Shown: positions 43,491-54,540, numbered from the stretch's first letter. The stretch is 64,000 nt of DNA from Lithodes maja (GCA_037953745.1 JBAKBP010003099.1:1-64000); one strand, 5' to 3'. Numbers and translations are program-made. Notes: generated by a model from the sequence alone, not told the origin.

Positions 43491-46442
43491 ATGGATACTA
43501 GCCCAAAAAGTGATTCCCTTGTGTCCGATTCCACACTCCCTTCGACGCCTGCCCATGTTCGTCGCGCCCTAACGCGAATGCACGCACAAGATGCGTTGAC
43601 TCCCGGAGGTATTGAAATAGCTTTGAGGAGTTATGAACGTGGTGAAGGCCAAAAAATTGGTGATGACTTGGGCAGTGATAGCTCCGAGTCTTACGAGTCT
43701 CACTATAGTGAGGATTTTGACGATATAGAAGAAATCCGTGAAAGAGACGCGCTTTTTATTGGATTTGAGCATGACGATGAAAGTGATGATAGTACTGAAC
43801 GTGACATAGTTGTGCAAGGTGATGAGAGTCTAGTGAGAGTGAGCGAATGGGACAGCACTAGGTCGACTGCCAAGTTTAGGTTGAGTGACACGACACCTAG
43901 CCCTTCGCCAGCTAAATCCCCATTCAAGATACGTTTCTATAAGAAACAAGTGCTCAAAAAGGCGGCCGCGGCAGCCAGGAAAGAGGCCCTAAAAGTTGGT
44001 GAGGGAGCAGTGCGTGAGGGTGCCAGTGAGGCTGCGCGTGAGGCCGAGGTTGACCCGCCATTGTCTTCCTTATCTACCCACGCCACCCAAGTTGCCCCAG
44101 GCTCCCGCCATTCTTCCCCACCACCACCAGCACTGCCTAGGGTTGAGGAACCCCCACTTTCGGCCTATTTACCCCCTATTTCCCCCGAGAGGAGACATAC
44201 TACTAAAGAAAAGGGAAAAGGGAGAAAATATGTCAAAAAAGGAGCTACAAGTAGGCGCTCTTTGTTCGAGGCTCCCGCGGCTTCCACCCCTGCGGCTTCC
44301 ACCCCTGCCGCTCCCAGCCATACGCCCCCGCAAGTTTCCCCAGGGTCCACCCCACCTCTCCAGCCTACAACAGAGGTTCCTGATGATGTGTTTGACCTCG
44401 CATCCATACCTGCACCTACAGACACTGAACCAGTGCTGTCTAAGACTCGTCGTAGGCCAAGGAGCCCCGAACCTCTGTATGAAGATGACAGAGCCTCATC
44501 TCCCACTCCTTCCCCACCTCGCCGACCTACACGCCGCCCACGCATCATTCGTTCCCCGCAAGAATATGAGGGGGGCTCTGAAGATGAAGGGCACCTCACA
44601 GACGACTCTGGCCATGATTACCTGGGTCCACCGTCAGGGCAAGATGACGGCTCTGACGACAACGACGATGACGAATTTATGGACATCGACGACCCTCAAC
44701 CCAGACGCTTTGCCCAGGGCCGTCGTGCTCCTGGCCGCCCTGGCCGCCTGGCTGGCCGCCGGGCTGGGCCTGGGCGCCGTCGCGCTCCTGGCCGCCCTAG
44801 GGTTCGCGCCGCCAAAGTTCGTGGGCGTGCTGCCCCCGCTGTAGCTCCTCGTCAGCGTCGCCAGAAGGACGGATTTTATGTTTTCAACTGGCAGGATGTG
44901 GCTGCTGATCAAGTCATTGACCCTGATGTAACCCCTTTTGATGAGGTACAGGATGCTCCAGGAGTTACCCCAAGTTTTCCTGCAGGCCCCAATGCTCGAC
45001 CACATGAGCTTTTTGAGGCTTTTTTTGATAAGGAGGTTACTGACTTTGTCATAAAAGAGACAAATAAGCATTACCAAATCCAGGTTAACTTTTTTGGCAA
45101 GGTGACCAAGGGCCACATGAAGCGGTGGACCCCAGTGACTCATCCCGAGTTCATGGTGTTCCTGGCAATCACCATGCTAATGCCTCATGTGAAGAAGCAC
45201 AGGTTGGCTGACTATTGGATCACCAAAGATCTAATATCCACCCCTGCCTTCGGGAAATACATCTCTCGGGACCGGTACCTCGACATCCTCGGAGCGCTCC
45301 ATCTTGTCACCAACACCGACATGCATCTCCCTGACAAACTGTGGAAAATTAGGACGTTGTACGAGATGATGAGAGAACGTTTCACGTCCTACTTCATGCC
45401 CTTCTGCAACGTCTGTATTGACGAGTCTCTTGTGCTGTTCCGGGGAAAGCTGAGCTTCAGGCAGTACATCCCCTCAAAGAGACATCGCTTTGGTATAAAG
45501 TTCTTTGTGCTGTGCGATTGCCAAACTGGCTATGTCCTGGACTTCCTGGTCTACAGCGGGAAGGAAGGGGACGTGGCAATAGACCCCCTCATTGGCTTTG
45601 GCGGAGCAGTGGTTCAAGCCATGATGAACCGGTACTTCGAAAAGAATCACGTCCTCTACACGGACAACTACTACACGTCCCCCACTCTCTCAAAGTACCT
45701 CCATGAGCGCCAGACGGGGACTGTAGGCACAGTTAGAGCAAAAAGGAAGGGCATGCCAAGTTTCCCTCCTAAAACAAAGAAAGGCGATGTCTTCAAGAAG
45801 AAGTCGGGACCCATTCTGGCTATCCACTGGCACGACCAGCGGAAGGTCAACATCCTGAGCACCGTCCACAAGGGGGAAATGGTTGAGACTGGCAAGGTGG
45901 ATCGCCGCACCAAAGTCAGGGTGACCAAGCCCGATGCTGTCCTGGACTACAACATAAATATGAGGCTGGTGGACAAGTCCGACATGCAGATAGGCTTCAT
46001 CGACTGTCTGCGTACCTCGTGCAGATGGTACAAAAAGTTCTTTCTGCACATGGTGGACATGTCAATGCTGAATGCCTATAATATCTACAGGCTTCGGAAT
46101 CCGCGCACACCCAGGAAGTTCAGTAGCCTGCGGAGGTTCCAAAAACAGGTGTTGGTGGAGCTCCTGGACAGGTATGCTATGCCACAGAGGGCAGTGGCAC
46201 AACCTGGGCGCCCCGTTCAGGACCGCATGCAGGCTGCACAGTTTGTAAGTGTGCACAAGCTCGGTTACCTGCCTCTGGAACGAGATGGAGTCACCATTAG
46301 CAGAAGGCGGTGCCATGTCTGCTGGAACAGCCAGGTGAGGCCGAGGAAGCAGAAAAAGACCACCATGCAGTGTGTGGAGTGCCGACTGTCACTATGTCCT
46401 ATACCGTGCTTTGCTGAATACCACAGCAAGCAGGAGTACTAA
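43491..46442 (+). CDS. piggyBac transposase with long N-terminal extension
   Basis: A 983-residue frame. From about residue 500 it is a piggyBac DDE_Tnp_1_7-type transposase: ARPHELFEAFFDKEV, then CNVCIDESLVLFRGKL (first catalytic Asp, about residue 643), HVLYTDNYYTSPTLSKYL (second, about 724) and MRLVDKSDMQIGF (third, about 827). The C-terminus (about 940-983) is a Cys/His end-binding domain, CHVCWNSQ...CVECRLSLCPIPCFAEYH. The first 500 residues are low complexity: acidic Asp/Ser blocks, Pro-rich blocks and a basic tract RRAPGRPGRLAGRRAG. The total is much longer than the roughly 594-residue moth enzyme. The frame continues upstream to 43185, but that crosses the element boundary; Met at 43407 is possible, yet MDTS at 43491 is where the copies agree. 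It appears intact and could be active. It cuts and rejoins at TTAA and leaves no footprint in known family members. Confidence 0.92.
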   Translation: MDTSPKSDSLVSDSTLPSTPAHVRRALTRMHAQDALTPGGIEIALRSYERGEGQKIGDDLGSDSSESYESHYSEDFDDIEEIRERDALFIGFEHDDESDDSTERDIVVQGDESLVRVSEWDSTRSTAKFRLSDTTPSPSPAKSPFKIRFYKKQVLKKAAAAARKEALKVGEGAVREGASEAAREAEVDPPLSSLSTHATQVAPGSRHSSPPPPALPRVEEPPLSAYLPPISPERRHTTKEKGKGRKYVKKGATSRRSLFEAPAASTPAASTPAAPSHTPPQVSPGSTPPLQPTTEVPDDVFDLASIPAPTDTEPVLSKTRRRPRSPEPLYEDDRASSPTPSPPRRPTRRPRIIRSPQEYEGGSEDEGHLTDDSGHDYLGPPSGQDDGSDDNDDDEFMDIDDPQPRRFAQGRRAPGRPGRLAGRRAGPGRRRAPGRPRVRAAKVRGRAAPAVAPRQRRQKDGFYVFNWQDVAADQVIDPDVTPFDEVQDAPGVTPSFPAGPNARPHELFEAFFDKEVTDFVIKETNKHYQIQVNFFGKVTKGHMKRWTPVTHPEFMVFLAITMLMPHVKKHRLADYWITKDLISTPAFGKYISRDRYLDILGALHLVTNTDMHLPDKLWKIRTLYEMMRERFTSYFMPFCNVCIDESLVLFRGKLSFRQYIPSKRHRFGIKFFVLCDCQTGYVLDFLVYSGKEGDVAIDPLIGFGGAVVQAMMNRYFEKNHVLYTDNYYTSPTLSKYLHERQTGTVGTVRAKRKGMPSFPPKTKKGDVFKKKSGPILAIHWHDQRKVNILSTVHKGEMVETGKVDRRTKVRVTKPDAVLDYNINMRLVDKSDMQIGFIDCLRTSCRWYKKFFLHMVDMSMLNAYNIYRLRNPRTPRKFSSLRRFQKQVLVELLDRYAMPQRAVAQPGRPVQDRMQAAQFVSVHKLGYLPLERDGVTISRRRCHVCWNSQVRPRKQKKTTMQCVECRLSLCPIPCFAEYHSKQEY

Positions 46443-46624
46443 CTAATAATCATAGTGAAAGTACCAAAGACTGACAATATGTATGTATATAGGCAACAAG
46501 TGGAAATAAAACAATGTACAGGTGTATTGTGATAAAAAAAGTCATGTATTATGAAAACATATATAAATAAGTGAAAAAAGACACAATAAATTGTATATAA
46601 AACGTTTACAAAGCATATAACTAA

Positions 46625-47140
46625 GTGAAAGTGACACATGACATAATATTAGATGGCCAAAGTATAATAAACACCTGTGATAACGAATAATCAGTGCCTA
46701 ATATAACAATAACCTACCTCAATTACTAATAAAATGTACCGTATCAAGTGAAAATGAGCATTATCAGTGAAAGTGACACTCTCTCAAGCATATTTACCAA
46801 AGTGAAAGTGACACACGAACTAATATTAGATGGCCAAAGTATAATAAACACCTGTGATAACGAATAATCAGTGCCTAATATAACAATAACCTACCTCAAT
46901 TACTAATAAAATGTACCGTATCAAGTGAAAATGAGCATTATCAGTGACAGTGACACTCTCTAAAGCATATTTGTCAAAGTGAAAGTGACACAAGACCTAA
47001 GATTTGATGGCCAAAGTATAATAAACACCTGTGATAACGAATAATCAGTGCCTAATATAACAATAACCTACCTCAATTACTCATAAAAACTACGGTATCG
47101 AGTGAAAATGTGAAATATTAGTGAAAATGATAGCCTAATA
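46625..47140. repeat. 177-bp tandem repeat in piggyBac 3' region
   Basis: GTGAAAGTGACACA followed by TTAGATGGCCAAAGTATAAT and CACCTGTGATAACGAATAAT recurs at about 46625, 46802 and 46979. The third unit is partial. The deleted element at 24699-26699 has only one unit, so copy number varies within the family. Confidence 0.85.
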
Positions 47141-47517
47141 CACATATTTTATATAATTGGACTCCAAATAACTATAATAACATCACTATCAATACATAAA
47201 ATCGCCTCCGGGAGGTAAAAAGTTTGGCGCGACGAGCCGCGGCCTGGGCCAAGGCGACGCATCCGAACGCGGGATGATTTTCACGCATAAAAATCACTCC
47301 ACTTCCCGCGCTCACCATTATGCAATCACTTGGGCTAGAGACCTCTACTCAACGGCATTCTACACATGAAGGTTTGTGCTACATTTTTCTGTTTTTTTTA
47401 TAACTTTGTGTAATGTATTTCAGGAGTAACATGTGAGTCAACTTGTACCAAAATTCCTGAAAACCCCCGGACACAGAGTACAGTTACGATATTCCCTAGC
47501 CGGGGTCGGAGGGTTAA

Positions 47518-47996
47518 CCCTCCGGCCCCGGCTATATATTATATATATATTCCTCGAAATCCGGGTGTTTTGGCTGAAAAACGTCTAGGCTAGGCTACCG
47601 TATATTCGTTAATCAGACTGCTTCCCGCATTCCCGCGCATCCCCAAGCGTAGCTGTGTTATTTACCTGTAAAATGGCCTTAAGTAGAGCTCTCTAAGTCA
47701 ACTGGGTGAGCTGTGATGATGATTTCATTGGAGATAACTTTATGGCCAAACCAGCCACTTTACACCACTTTTCGATACTGAACAACAACATACAGGCACA
47801 CACGAACAAGCGACGCTCTCCTTCTTGTGGCCGGAGATGCGGAGCGTCGGTCCAGCCGGCTGTTGTTTACATGCGTCGGACCGACGCCTCGCACACGAAG
47901 CTCACAGGCTTTCAAGCAATGGTACAATGTAGTACCACCCGGGTTCCTGGGGCCAAAAAAAAATGGTACACGTGTGTACCAACCGGGTTTGAAGGG
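47518..47996. mobile_element. TTAA MITE J, chimeric ends (479 bp)
   Basis: Shares the TTAA at 47514-47517 with the full piggyBac and ends at TTAA 47997-48000. The left end and core (CCCTCCGGCCCCGGCTATA, AAACGTCTAGG, AGTAGAGCTCTCTAAGTCAA) match MITEs D, E, G, H and I. The last ~90 bp, from CAAGCAATGGTACAATG onward, instead match the inverted left end of the full piggyBac, including both GGTACA palindromes. Confidence 0.85.
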
Positions 47997-48298
47997 TTAA
48001 CGGACTTTTACTGATATACGGCTATGAGGTAGTATATAGCCGACGTCGCTTCAAATTTTACCGCGGAAATGCGATGATATTTATGTTCACCTAATTACCT
48101 AATATGTAGAGTAACGTTGATTCATATCGATTATGTTATTGTAGTAGGACCCAATCTACATGTTAGCATTGTTATTTGATATATGTGTAGTTTATATGAA
48201 GAGATATTTCGAAGATGTTGGTGATTTTCGCTTTGTCGGTCGGGAGAAAAGGTAGGCCTAAACGGTTTCTCGCTTATCCCTTGCTCAACTTCCTTTAA

Positions 48299-48918
48299 CC
48301 CCTTCGCCACCGCGCGTCCATCCCGCTCAGTAGGCCTACATACCGCTCCCTCCCACCCCGCCCCCATCCCTCCCACGCGCATTATCCACCCACTAAACCT
48401 TGCCAAATACCCATTAATTTGTATAGTAGAGTAGTTAGGTACAACAGGATAGCAGTATTATAAGTATTAGAAGTAGTAGTAGTATCAGTAGTCGTAGTTA
48501 TCAAATGTTCCCTACTAAATACACGTAAATAATAATAATGATGATAATAATAATAAATGGCATAATAATGCGTATGAAGACCAAGATGGCGAATGCACGG
48601 AGACACAAAAACACTATAATCCTGCGTGGGTGGGGCCTAGGGGAAGACTGGGCCCTGGGGGAAAAATCTGCCTCTCATTAGTCGAGAGATACCGTGACGT
48701 CATGGTCCTCGGTGACGTCACAGGGCTCTGGTTGGCTGCTGGGGAAAGGGGCGGAGCTTCCTGTATCCCCAGTGTGATATACAGTACCGTAGATAGAGCC
48801 CCAGGCAGCAAAACCGACTGGCAGCATTTCTTTTAATTTATCACGTACGTGTGTACGGGACGGTATATTTTACTGAAGCGCTTATTACGTACATGTGTAC
48901 GTGACGGTGCCGAGGAGG
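48299..48918. mobile_element. TTAA element M (620 bp)
   Basis: TTAA at 48295-48298 and 48919-48922. Ends CCCCTTCGCCACCG and (inverse) CCTCCTCGGCACCG match at 10 or more of 14. ACGTACRTGTGTACG is repeated 44 bp apart at the right end (48843 and 48887), with the GTACAC palindrome type. Two CRE palindromes TGACGTCA lie at 48695-48702 and 48713-48720. No coding frame. Confidence 0.65.
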
Positions 48919-48922
48919 TTAA

Positions 48923-49369
48923 ATTCACGTAGTTTGCTTCTGACACTCATCAACTTTCACCCAGTGATGGTGTGTGAGGGTGTATGAAGGCCTAGGGGAT
49001 ATGGAGAGATGATATGTATAAGTATATGGCCAACTAAGAATCGAAGAGGGAACAGAGATTTCTACGAAGCGAAATGTTGGTAGTGGCTGGGAGTGGGGGG
49101 GAGCAGAACGGAGGATGGTGCCCTCTGATGGCCAGAGAGAACACTATAGCGGTGCCTATGTCAACAAACAAGCCACGATGGTATACGAATATTTCACTAA
49201 ATATTCGCTTATAGAATAATCAACATTATTCCGACAACTATAACTTATATTATGACGGTACCATGGTTGAGCGTGAAGTCACAAAATAAAAATAATTGAT
49301 AGACGTCTGTTTAGTGCTTTTTAGAAGCCTTTATGTATATGAGTTCAAGAATTCGGTGTGTCTACCTTG
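48923..49369. other. Non-coding spacer
   Basis: No gene or repeat end recognised. Confidence 0.4.
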
Positions 49370-51420
49370 TGAAGGACTATACCGTGCCTTTAATGATCAG
49401 TAATGGCAGCATCTCTCTGAACTTCTTCCATCCACTTCTGACTCTCGCAACTGAACAGCCCTTAGCTCCACCATCAGTAGCAATCATGACGCCCAAGTAA
49501 CAGAATTTATTAGCACCTTCCAGGTGCATATTCCCAAACTCTATGCTACCAGGTGGATCCAGTACTGCCAAGAAACCCCTACATATGGTACATTTAAAGT
49601 TAACGGCCTACAACATGGAGCCCCCAAAACCACTACACGTCTTATGCACCCATTCCTGTCAATTGCAACATTGGACTAACTTACACCCAACCTCCACAGT
49701 ACTTCCACGTTCATTGCCACTGATCATGACTTTTGCCTTGTCTACATTCATTCCTAATCCCGTAACAGCCATTACCTCCCACAAGCTTAGGAACATTATT
49801 TCAGCTTCAGTCGCACTTCTAATCCCGTAACAGCCATTACCTCCCGCAAGCTTAGGAACATTATTTCAGCTTCAGTCGCACTGTCAGCTCCTAGGCAGAC
49901 CCGACCTGAACTCTCTGAACCCTGGTGCACTCCAACATTCACCGAGAACTCATCACTCGGCTCCCCTTGGGAGCCCTCATACATCTTCATTACCACCTGT
50001 ACCAACCACTCCTCCATGCCAAGTTTCTCATGGCCCACTACATAACCTCTCTGGATACTCTGTCAAAGGCTTTCTCTGAATCCACAAAGACATAATAGAG
50101 TTCCCTATTTTTCCCTAGGTACCGGTACTTCTGGAGCTGTCTAACTATAAATATACTGTACCATCAGTGATGCTGCGGCTTGGCATAAAGCGAAATTGCA
50201 TCCTGTTTATGGCTACACACTCCCTAATTATACACTCAAATACTCTCTCACAATCTTTCATAAGTTGGTTGGGCATTTTCAGTCCTCTGTAATTAGCCTG
50301 ATCCATAGTCACCTTTCCCTTTAAAAATATTCACTATCACTCTCTTTTGCCAAGTCAGGTACCGTCTTCCTTACAATTGTGTTTATCAGTTGTGCTACCA
50401 TTCGCACCCGAACCTCCCCAGAAGCCTTCCGCATCTTGACAACGATGACCGAGCAGCCTGCGGCTGTACTGTTTTTCATATTTTTCTAACAGCTGTTTGA
50501 CAATTCAAGGGGGAGGGCCCTGCACTGGCTCCACAGCACTCAGATGTTCCCTATTCCATTAAAACTCCACATTTAACAGTCGGCCATAGTGCTTCCTCCA
50601 TGCTTTCCTGATTTCATCCTCGGTATGACGTATACCAACACACCGCGGTTGTTTTTTTATACTGTATTGTTCACCTGCCACATCCAAATTGTTATTTCTC
50701 GTCTAGCTAACTCATAAATGGCATTTTAATTTTCGGAGATATTCAACCTATCTGCGAGAAGATTTTGTATAGCTTTCCTTGCTCTATGAACCTCCTCTCT
50801 TCTAGCCCTGCACCTACCCGCTAAGTAGATGACCCTAGTCCCCCCCCCCCCCCCCCCCCTTCTTCCATGCCTTAAAAAAAAAAAAAAAAATCTCCCTGAT
50901 GGCATCTACGACTTCAACATCCCAGCATCAGGATACTCTATTTCTGGGGGGTCCTTTCGTCATACCAAAGACTTTGTCTGTGGTATCCAGTAGGGTATGC
51001 ATCATGAACTATTATGGACTTTACCTTTATTGTCCCCTGTTTTCCTCTCCAAATTTAATATTTCTTCATAGACTATCTTTATACAGTATTTTTATTTATC
51101 CAGCAACCACACCCTTCTCTTTGGCACATACACTCTTTCTCTCGTTTTCTACTAAGCCTCTTGCACTCTTCTCCTGAAATAATTTTAAAGTTCCTAACTA
51201 AATTCCAATAATTCTCCCCAACTAAAATGTAGTCAATATGGCTGCTGTTCCCATGAGATTCGTAAGTGATCAGACGGCTCTTCCTCTTCCTAACATCATA
51301 TCTAGGGCCTCGTCATATATAATTGATTTGGATTTCAGGAGGGGGGAAGGGGGGGGGGGGGGAACACATGTAGAGGAGTGATTGGAGGTATGGAGGGGAA
51401 TTATCTCAATCACATATTGC
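49370..51420 (-). pseudogene. Old RTE-like LINE relic
   Basis: Read on the minus strand, in broken frames, it gives endonuclease remnants (DYILVGENYWNLV near 51230), then DEIRKAWRKHYG, then CERVFECIIRECVAINRMQF, then ELYYVFVDSEKAFDRVSRE (catalytic block near 50070), then KLGMEEWLVQVVMKMYEGS and SVNVGVHQGS. A Cys-rich segment and CYLGVMIATDGGAKGCSVAR (about 49400-49550) close it. Many stops, a C20 run and an A17 run (50840-50890) disrupt it. It belongs to a different subfamily from the six young RTE copies. Confidence 0.75.
49756..49882. repeat. 65-bp tandem duplication
   Basis: AATCCCGTAACAGCCATTAC followed by CTCCC.CAAGCTTAGGAACATT recurs after 65 bp inside the LINE relic. It is a local duplication that followed decay of the relic. 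Confidence 0.75.
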
Positions 51421-51481
51421 TTTGTTTTCAGTGCCAGAGGGGTGTTTTGAAAGTTTTTTTTTTATGCCTGGACTCCTAAGT

Positions 51482-53535
51482 GCAGCATGTGAGGAGGTGT
51501 GTGGAGTGAGGAGAAGAGGGAGGGGAGTGAAAGGTACAGCATGGTGGACAGAAGAGGTAAGAATAGCTGTGGAAGAAAAGAAGAAAGCATATAGAGAGTG
51601 GTTGGGTAGTAGAGGGAATGAAGATTCCGAGAGACAGAAACGAGCGAGGTACGTGGAGAGTAAGAGGGTGGTGAAGAGAGTAGTGAAGGAAAGTAAGAGA
51701 AGAGTAGATGAGGAATTTGGAAGGAATCTGAGTGTAAAATGGAGGGAGAGTAAGAAACTGTTCTGGAAAGAAGTCAAGAAAGTTAGGGAAGGTAGCAAGG
51801 GAAACAGTAAGGGTGTGAAAGATAAGAATGGGAGAATGCTAGCCGAGAAGCAAGAGAGAGTCGAAAGATGGAGGGAGTACTTCAGTGAGTTGCTAAATGA
51901 AAGGAATGAAGAGCCAGCAAACATAGCTGGATATGGTATGGGAGGGAGAAGAAGAGAAGTAGTGGAGGAGGAGGTGGGGATCAGGAGGTCAGAAGTGTGG
52001 GAAGCCATGAAAAGAGTGAAGTTGGGGAAAGCACCAGGAACAGATGGAGTGTGTGGGGAAATGTTGAGGTATGGTGGTGAGATAGTGATAGAATGGGTAT
52101 GGAAAATGTGCAAACTAGCATGGGAGAAGGGGAGTGCACCCGATGACTGGAAGACTGGCATAATAGTCCCCCTATATAAGGGCAAAGGGGAAAGAGGAGT
52201 GTGTGGTAACCACCGAGGAATATGTCTTCTAAGCGTAGTAGGGAAGGTATACAGTAGGGTAGTGATTGAGAGAGTGAGAGTGAGAACGGAGAAATGGATA
52301 GGCGACGAGCAGGGAGGCTTTAGGAAGGGAAGAGGATGTGTAGATCAGATTTTTACCCTGAATTGTGTTGTGGAGAAGTATCTGGAGAAGAAACAAAAGG
52401 TGTATGTTGCCTTTATGGACTTGGAGAAGGCCTATGACAGAGTGGATAGAGAAGGTTTGTGGAAAGTACTTAGAATATACGGAGTAGAGGGCAAGTTGCT
52501 GAAAGCAGTGAAGAGCATGTATGAGGGTGCAAAGGCGGCAGTACGTGTGGAGAGTGAGCAGAGCGAGTTCTTTGACCTGAATGTTGGTTTGAAACAGGGG
52601 TGTGTGATGTCCCCGTGGTTGTTTACTGTATATATGGATGGAGTTATGAAAGAAATACTATCAAGAGCAGTGGATGTTGGTGTATCGCTGAAAAGGGAGG
52701 GAATTGAGTGGAAGCTACCTATACTGCTGTTTGCGGATGATACAGTTCTGATGAGTGATAATGAATGGGAGTTGCAGGGTCTGGTAAATGAGTTTGGAAC
52801 AGTGTGCGAAAAACGGAATTTGAAGGTAAATACGGGGAAGAGCAAGGTTATGGTCTTCGAAAGGGGTGAAGTCACAGAGTGTGAGATGAAGCTGAACGGT
52901 CAGGCTATGGAGATCGTCAACTCTTTTAAGTATCTGGGCAGTGTGTTGAGTAAAGATGGGACTATGGATGAAGAGGTGCGGGAGAGGGTACAACAGGGGA
53001 AGAGGGTTGTAGGAACGCTAAAAGCAGTAACAAGAAATAGGGTGGTCAGTATGGAAGTGAAGAAGTCCTTGCATGACAGTGTGGTAATCCCGACACTGAC
53101 TTACGGAAGCGAAGCATGGACGTTGGTTGAGAGACTCAGACCAAGAGTGAGAGCAGTGGAAATGAATTACTTAAGGAGTGCGTGCGGAATTACATGGAGG
53201 GATAGACAGACTAATGAGGAAGTAAGAAGGAGGTGTGGTGTGGAGGTAGATGTGCTGGAAAGTGTGAAAAGGAACAACTTGAGATGGTTCGCCATATGGA
53301 ACGTATGGAAAGCGAGAGAATGACTAAGAGGGTGTACGAGAGCGAGGTGGAGGGACAGAGGGGGAGAGGTAGACCGAATATGAGGTGGAAGGATGGAGTG
53401 AGGAACTACATGAATGAAGGCGGTGCTGGTTGGGAGGAGGGGCGTCGACTGACTGGGGACAGAGGTGCATGGGGGCGGTTCGTTCGTGGCCACCCCTTCG
53501 GGGATCACGGCGTCAGGCAATAGATAGATAGATAG
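51482..53535 (+). mobile_element. RTE-type LINE copy 5, 5'-truncated
   Basis: The target duplication GACTCCTAAGTG (about 51470-51482, and again right after the GATA tail at 53535) marks a clean insertion. It starts at CAACEEVCGVRRRGRG, upstream of the polymerase. The frame is open through HRGICLLSV, MDLEKAYDRVD, LKQGCVMSPWLF and LLFADDTVLMSD, to a one-base loss at about 53289 (TTCGGCC to TTCGCC). That loss shifts the last 75 codons into another frame ending at 53523. It lacks the endonuclease. Confidence 0.9.
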
Positions 53536-53579
53536 ACTCCTAAGTGTCCCGGCGCCTTCGCCCAGTAAAACCTCTTTAA

Positions 53580-53969
53580 CACCTCACGAGCGGGGGGTTT
53601 TGGGCTATTTTGGGCATATTCAGGCCCTCCTGAATGAGAAATCAAGTATCTGCATGAAAAGAAATGTATTCAGCAAAAAACTAGGCGCTACAAGCTTCAA
53701 AATGAGACCAGAACGAGCTACGTAGCACTCGTCGTTCTCAGGCAGTGGTACCACCAATATGGGAGTTTAGCATATAGCGGCATATTTTTTCCAGCTACGC
53801 TCACTACTGGCTACACTGCCGGCCTCTCGAGAACACAGGGAGGGTAAGTCAGTGGGCGGCGGTAGGCCCTGGGAGTCGGACGTGTGACCCGCTGCGCTCC
53901 CGGCCATTTGCACTCTATTTTAACCCTTTAAAAGCCTTAATAATGCTTGTAGGCACCGCTCTTTAAGGG
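53580..53969. mobile_element. Possible TTAA element N (390 bp)
   Basis: TTAA at 53576-53579 and 53970-53973. Start CACCTCACGAGCGGGG; inverse of end CCCTTAAAGAGCGGTG. The match is partial. No twin boxes are obvious. It may be a degraded member or two unrelated TTAA sites. Confidence 0.4.
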
Positions 53970-54055
53970 TTAAGAGTCCTGGCGCCTTTCTCGGGCTAGG
54001 GAAACTTGCACTAGACTTTAAAAAAAAAAAAAAAAAAAATCTGTGCAATCTTTAA

Positions 54056-54536
54056 CCCTTCCTACCCGGGCTGCCTTAGGTAAGGACAGCACGAAAGAAG
54101 GGCCGCTACCCGGTATGCCTTATCTAAGGCATGAGCTTAATAGCCTAATTAAGCTTGGTCCGAACGCTGTGCGTACGACCTATGTTAACAAACCCAAGCG
54201 TTCGTCACCGCACCTCCGAAAACAAGAAGGAGAAGACTCCTCAATGTTATTGTTCTGACGTCATGACGAAATTAGTGTCTAAAAAGCCCCCATATTGGCA
54301 ACATCTCTGCAATATTGGCTCCACTGAAATCGTCATCACAACTGAACCAGTTGACTTACAGAGCTCTACTAAATGCCAAAATACAGATTGAAAACCGCAC
54401 TACGATTATAGATGAGTGGGAAAGTTCTAGCAGTGAAAATAAACATAAATACGGTAGCCTAGGCCTAGACGTTTTTCGGCCATATCGCCCGGGTAGGGGC
54501 GACCGTCATTAGCTAAGACAGCCCGGGGAGGAAGGG
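54056..54536. mobile_element. TTAA MITE B (481 bp)
   Basis: Same family and exact length as A and F. TTAA at 54052-54055 and 54537-54540, the latter shared with C. Left CCCGG boxes at 54065 and 54109 are 44 bp apart. Few changes from A, so the two copies are recent. Confidence 0.88.
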
Positions 54537-54540
54537 TTAA

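Larger units (their letters stand above)
43307..47513 (+). mobile_element. Full-length piggyBac element (4207 bp)
   Basis: TTAA at 43303-43306 and 47514-47517. Terminal repeats CCCTTCGACCCCGG and (inverse of right end) CCCTCCGACCCCGG match at 13 of 14. At the left, CCCGGGTGGTACA occurs at 43316 and 43360 (44 bp apart), each starting a palindrome: GGTACACGTGTGTACC and GGTACAACACTGTACC. At the right, CCGG boxes lie 33 bp apart. This left/right asymmetry recalls the unequal internal repeats of canonical piggyBac. It carries one long intact transposase frame and a 3' tandem repeat. Confidence 0.93.
41877..48014. mobile_element. Tigger-like element hosting three nested elements
   Basis: Left end GGAGTAAAGTCCGATAATCC and right end GGATTAACGGACTTTTACTGA (inverse, positions 47992-48014 interrupted at TTAA), with TA at each side. 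Inside lie a 569-bp TA MITE, the full piggyBac and MITE J. Without these the host is about 870 bp. Inner inverted segments (about 41962-42080 against 42940-43070, AACATTCA..GGTCAAAGGAA) support a foldback structure. The piggyBac went into a TTAA inside the right terminal repeat. Confidence 0.6.

Noticed and set aside
44165..45143. Antisense and alternative-frame ORFs over the piggyBac transposase
   Set aside because: Low-complexity, GC-rich coding DNA keeps several frames open. Only the + frame ending at 46442 has catalytic and Cys/His motifs.
46625..47140. CRISPR-like array
   Set aside because: The units are 177-bp tandem repeats without short repeats and unique spacers, in a eukaryotic transposon.
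48695..48720. CRE pair as a promoter of a nearby gene
   Set aside because: No gene lies within several kb, and the sites are inside a mobile element.
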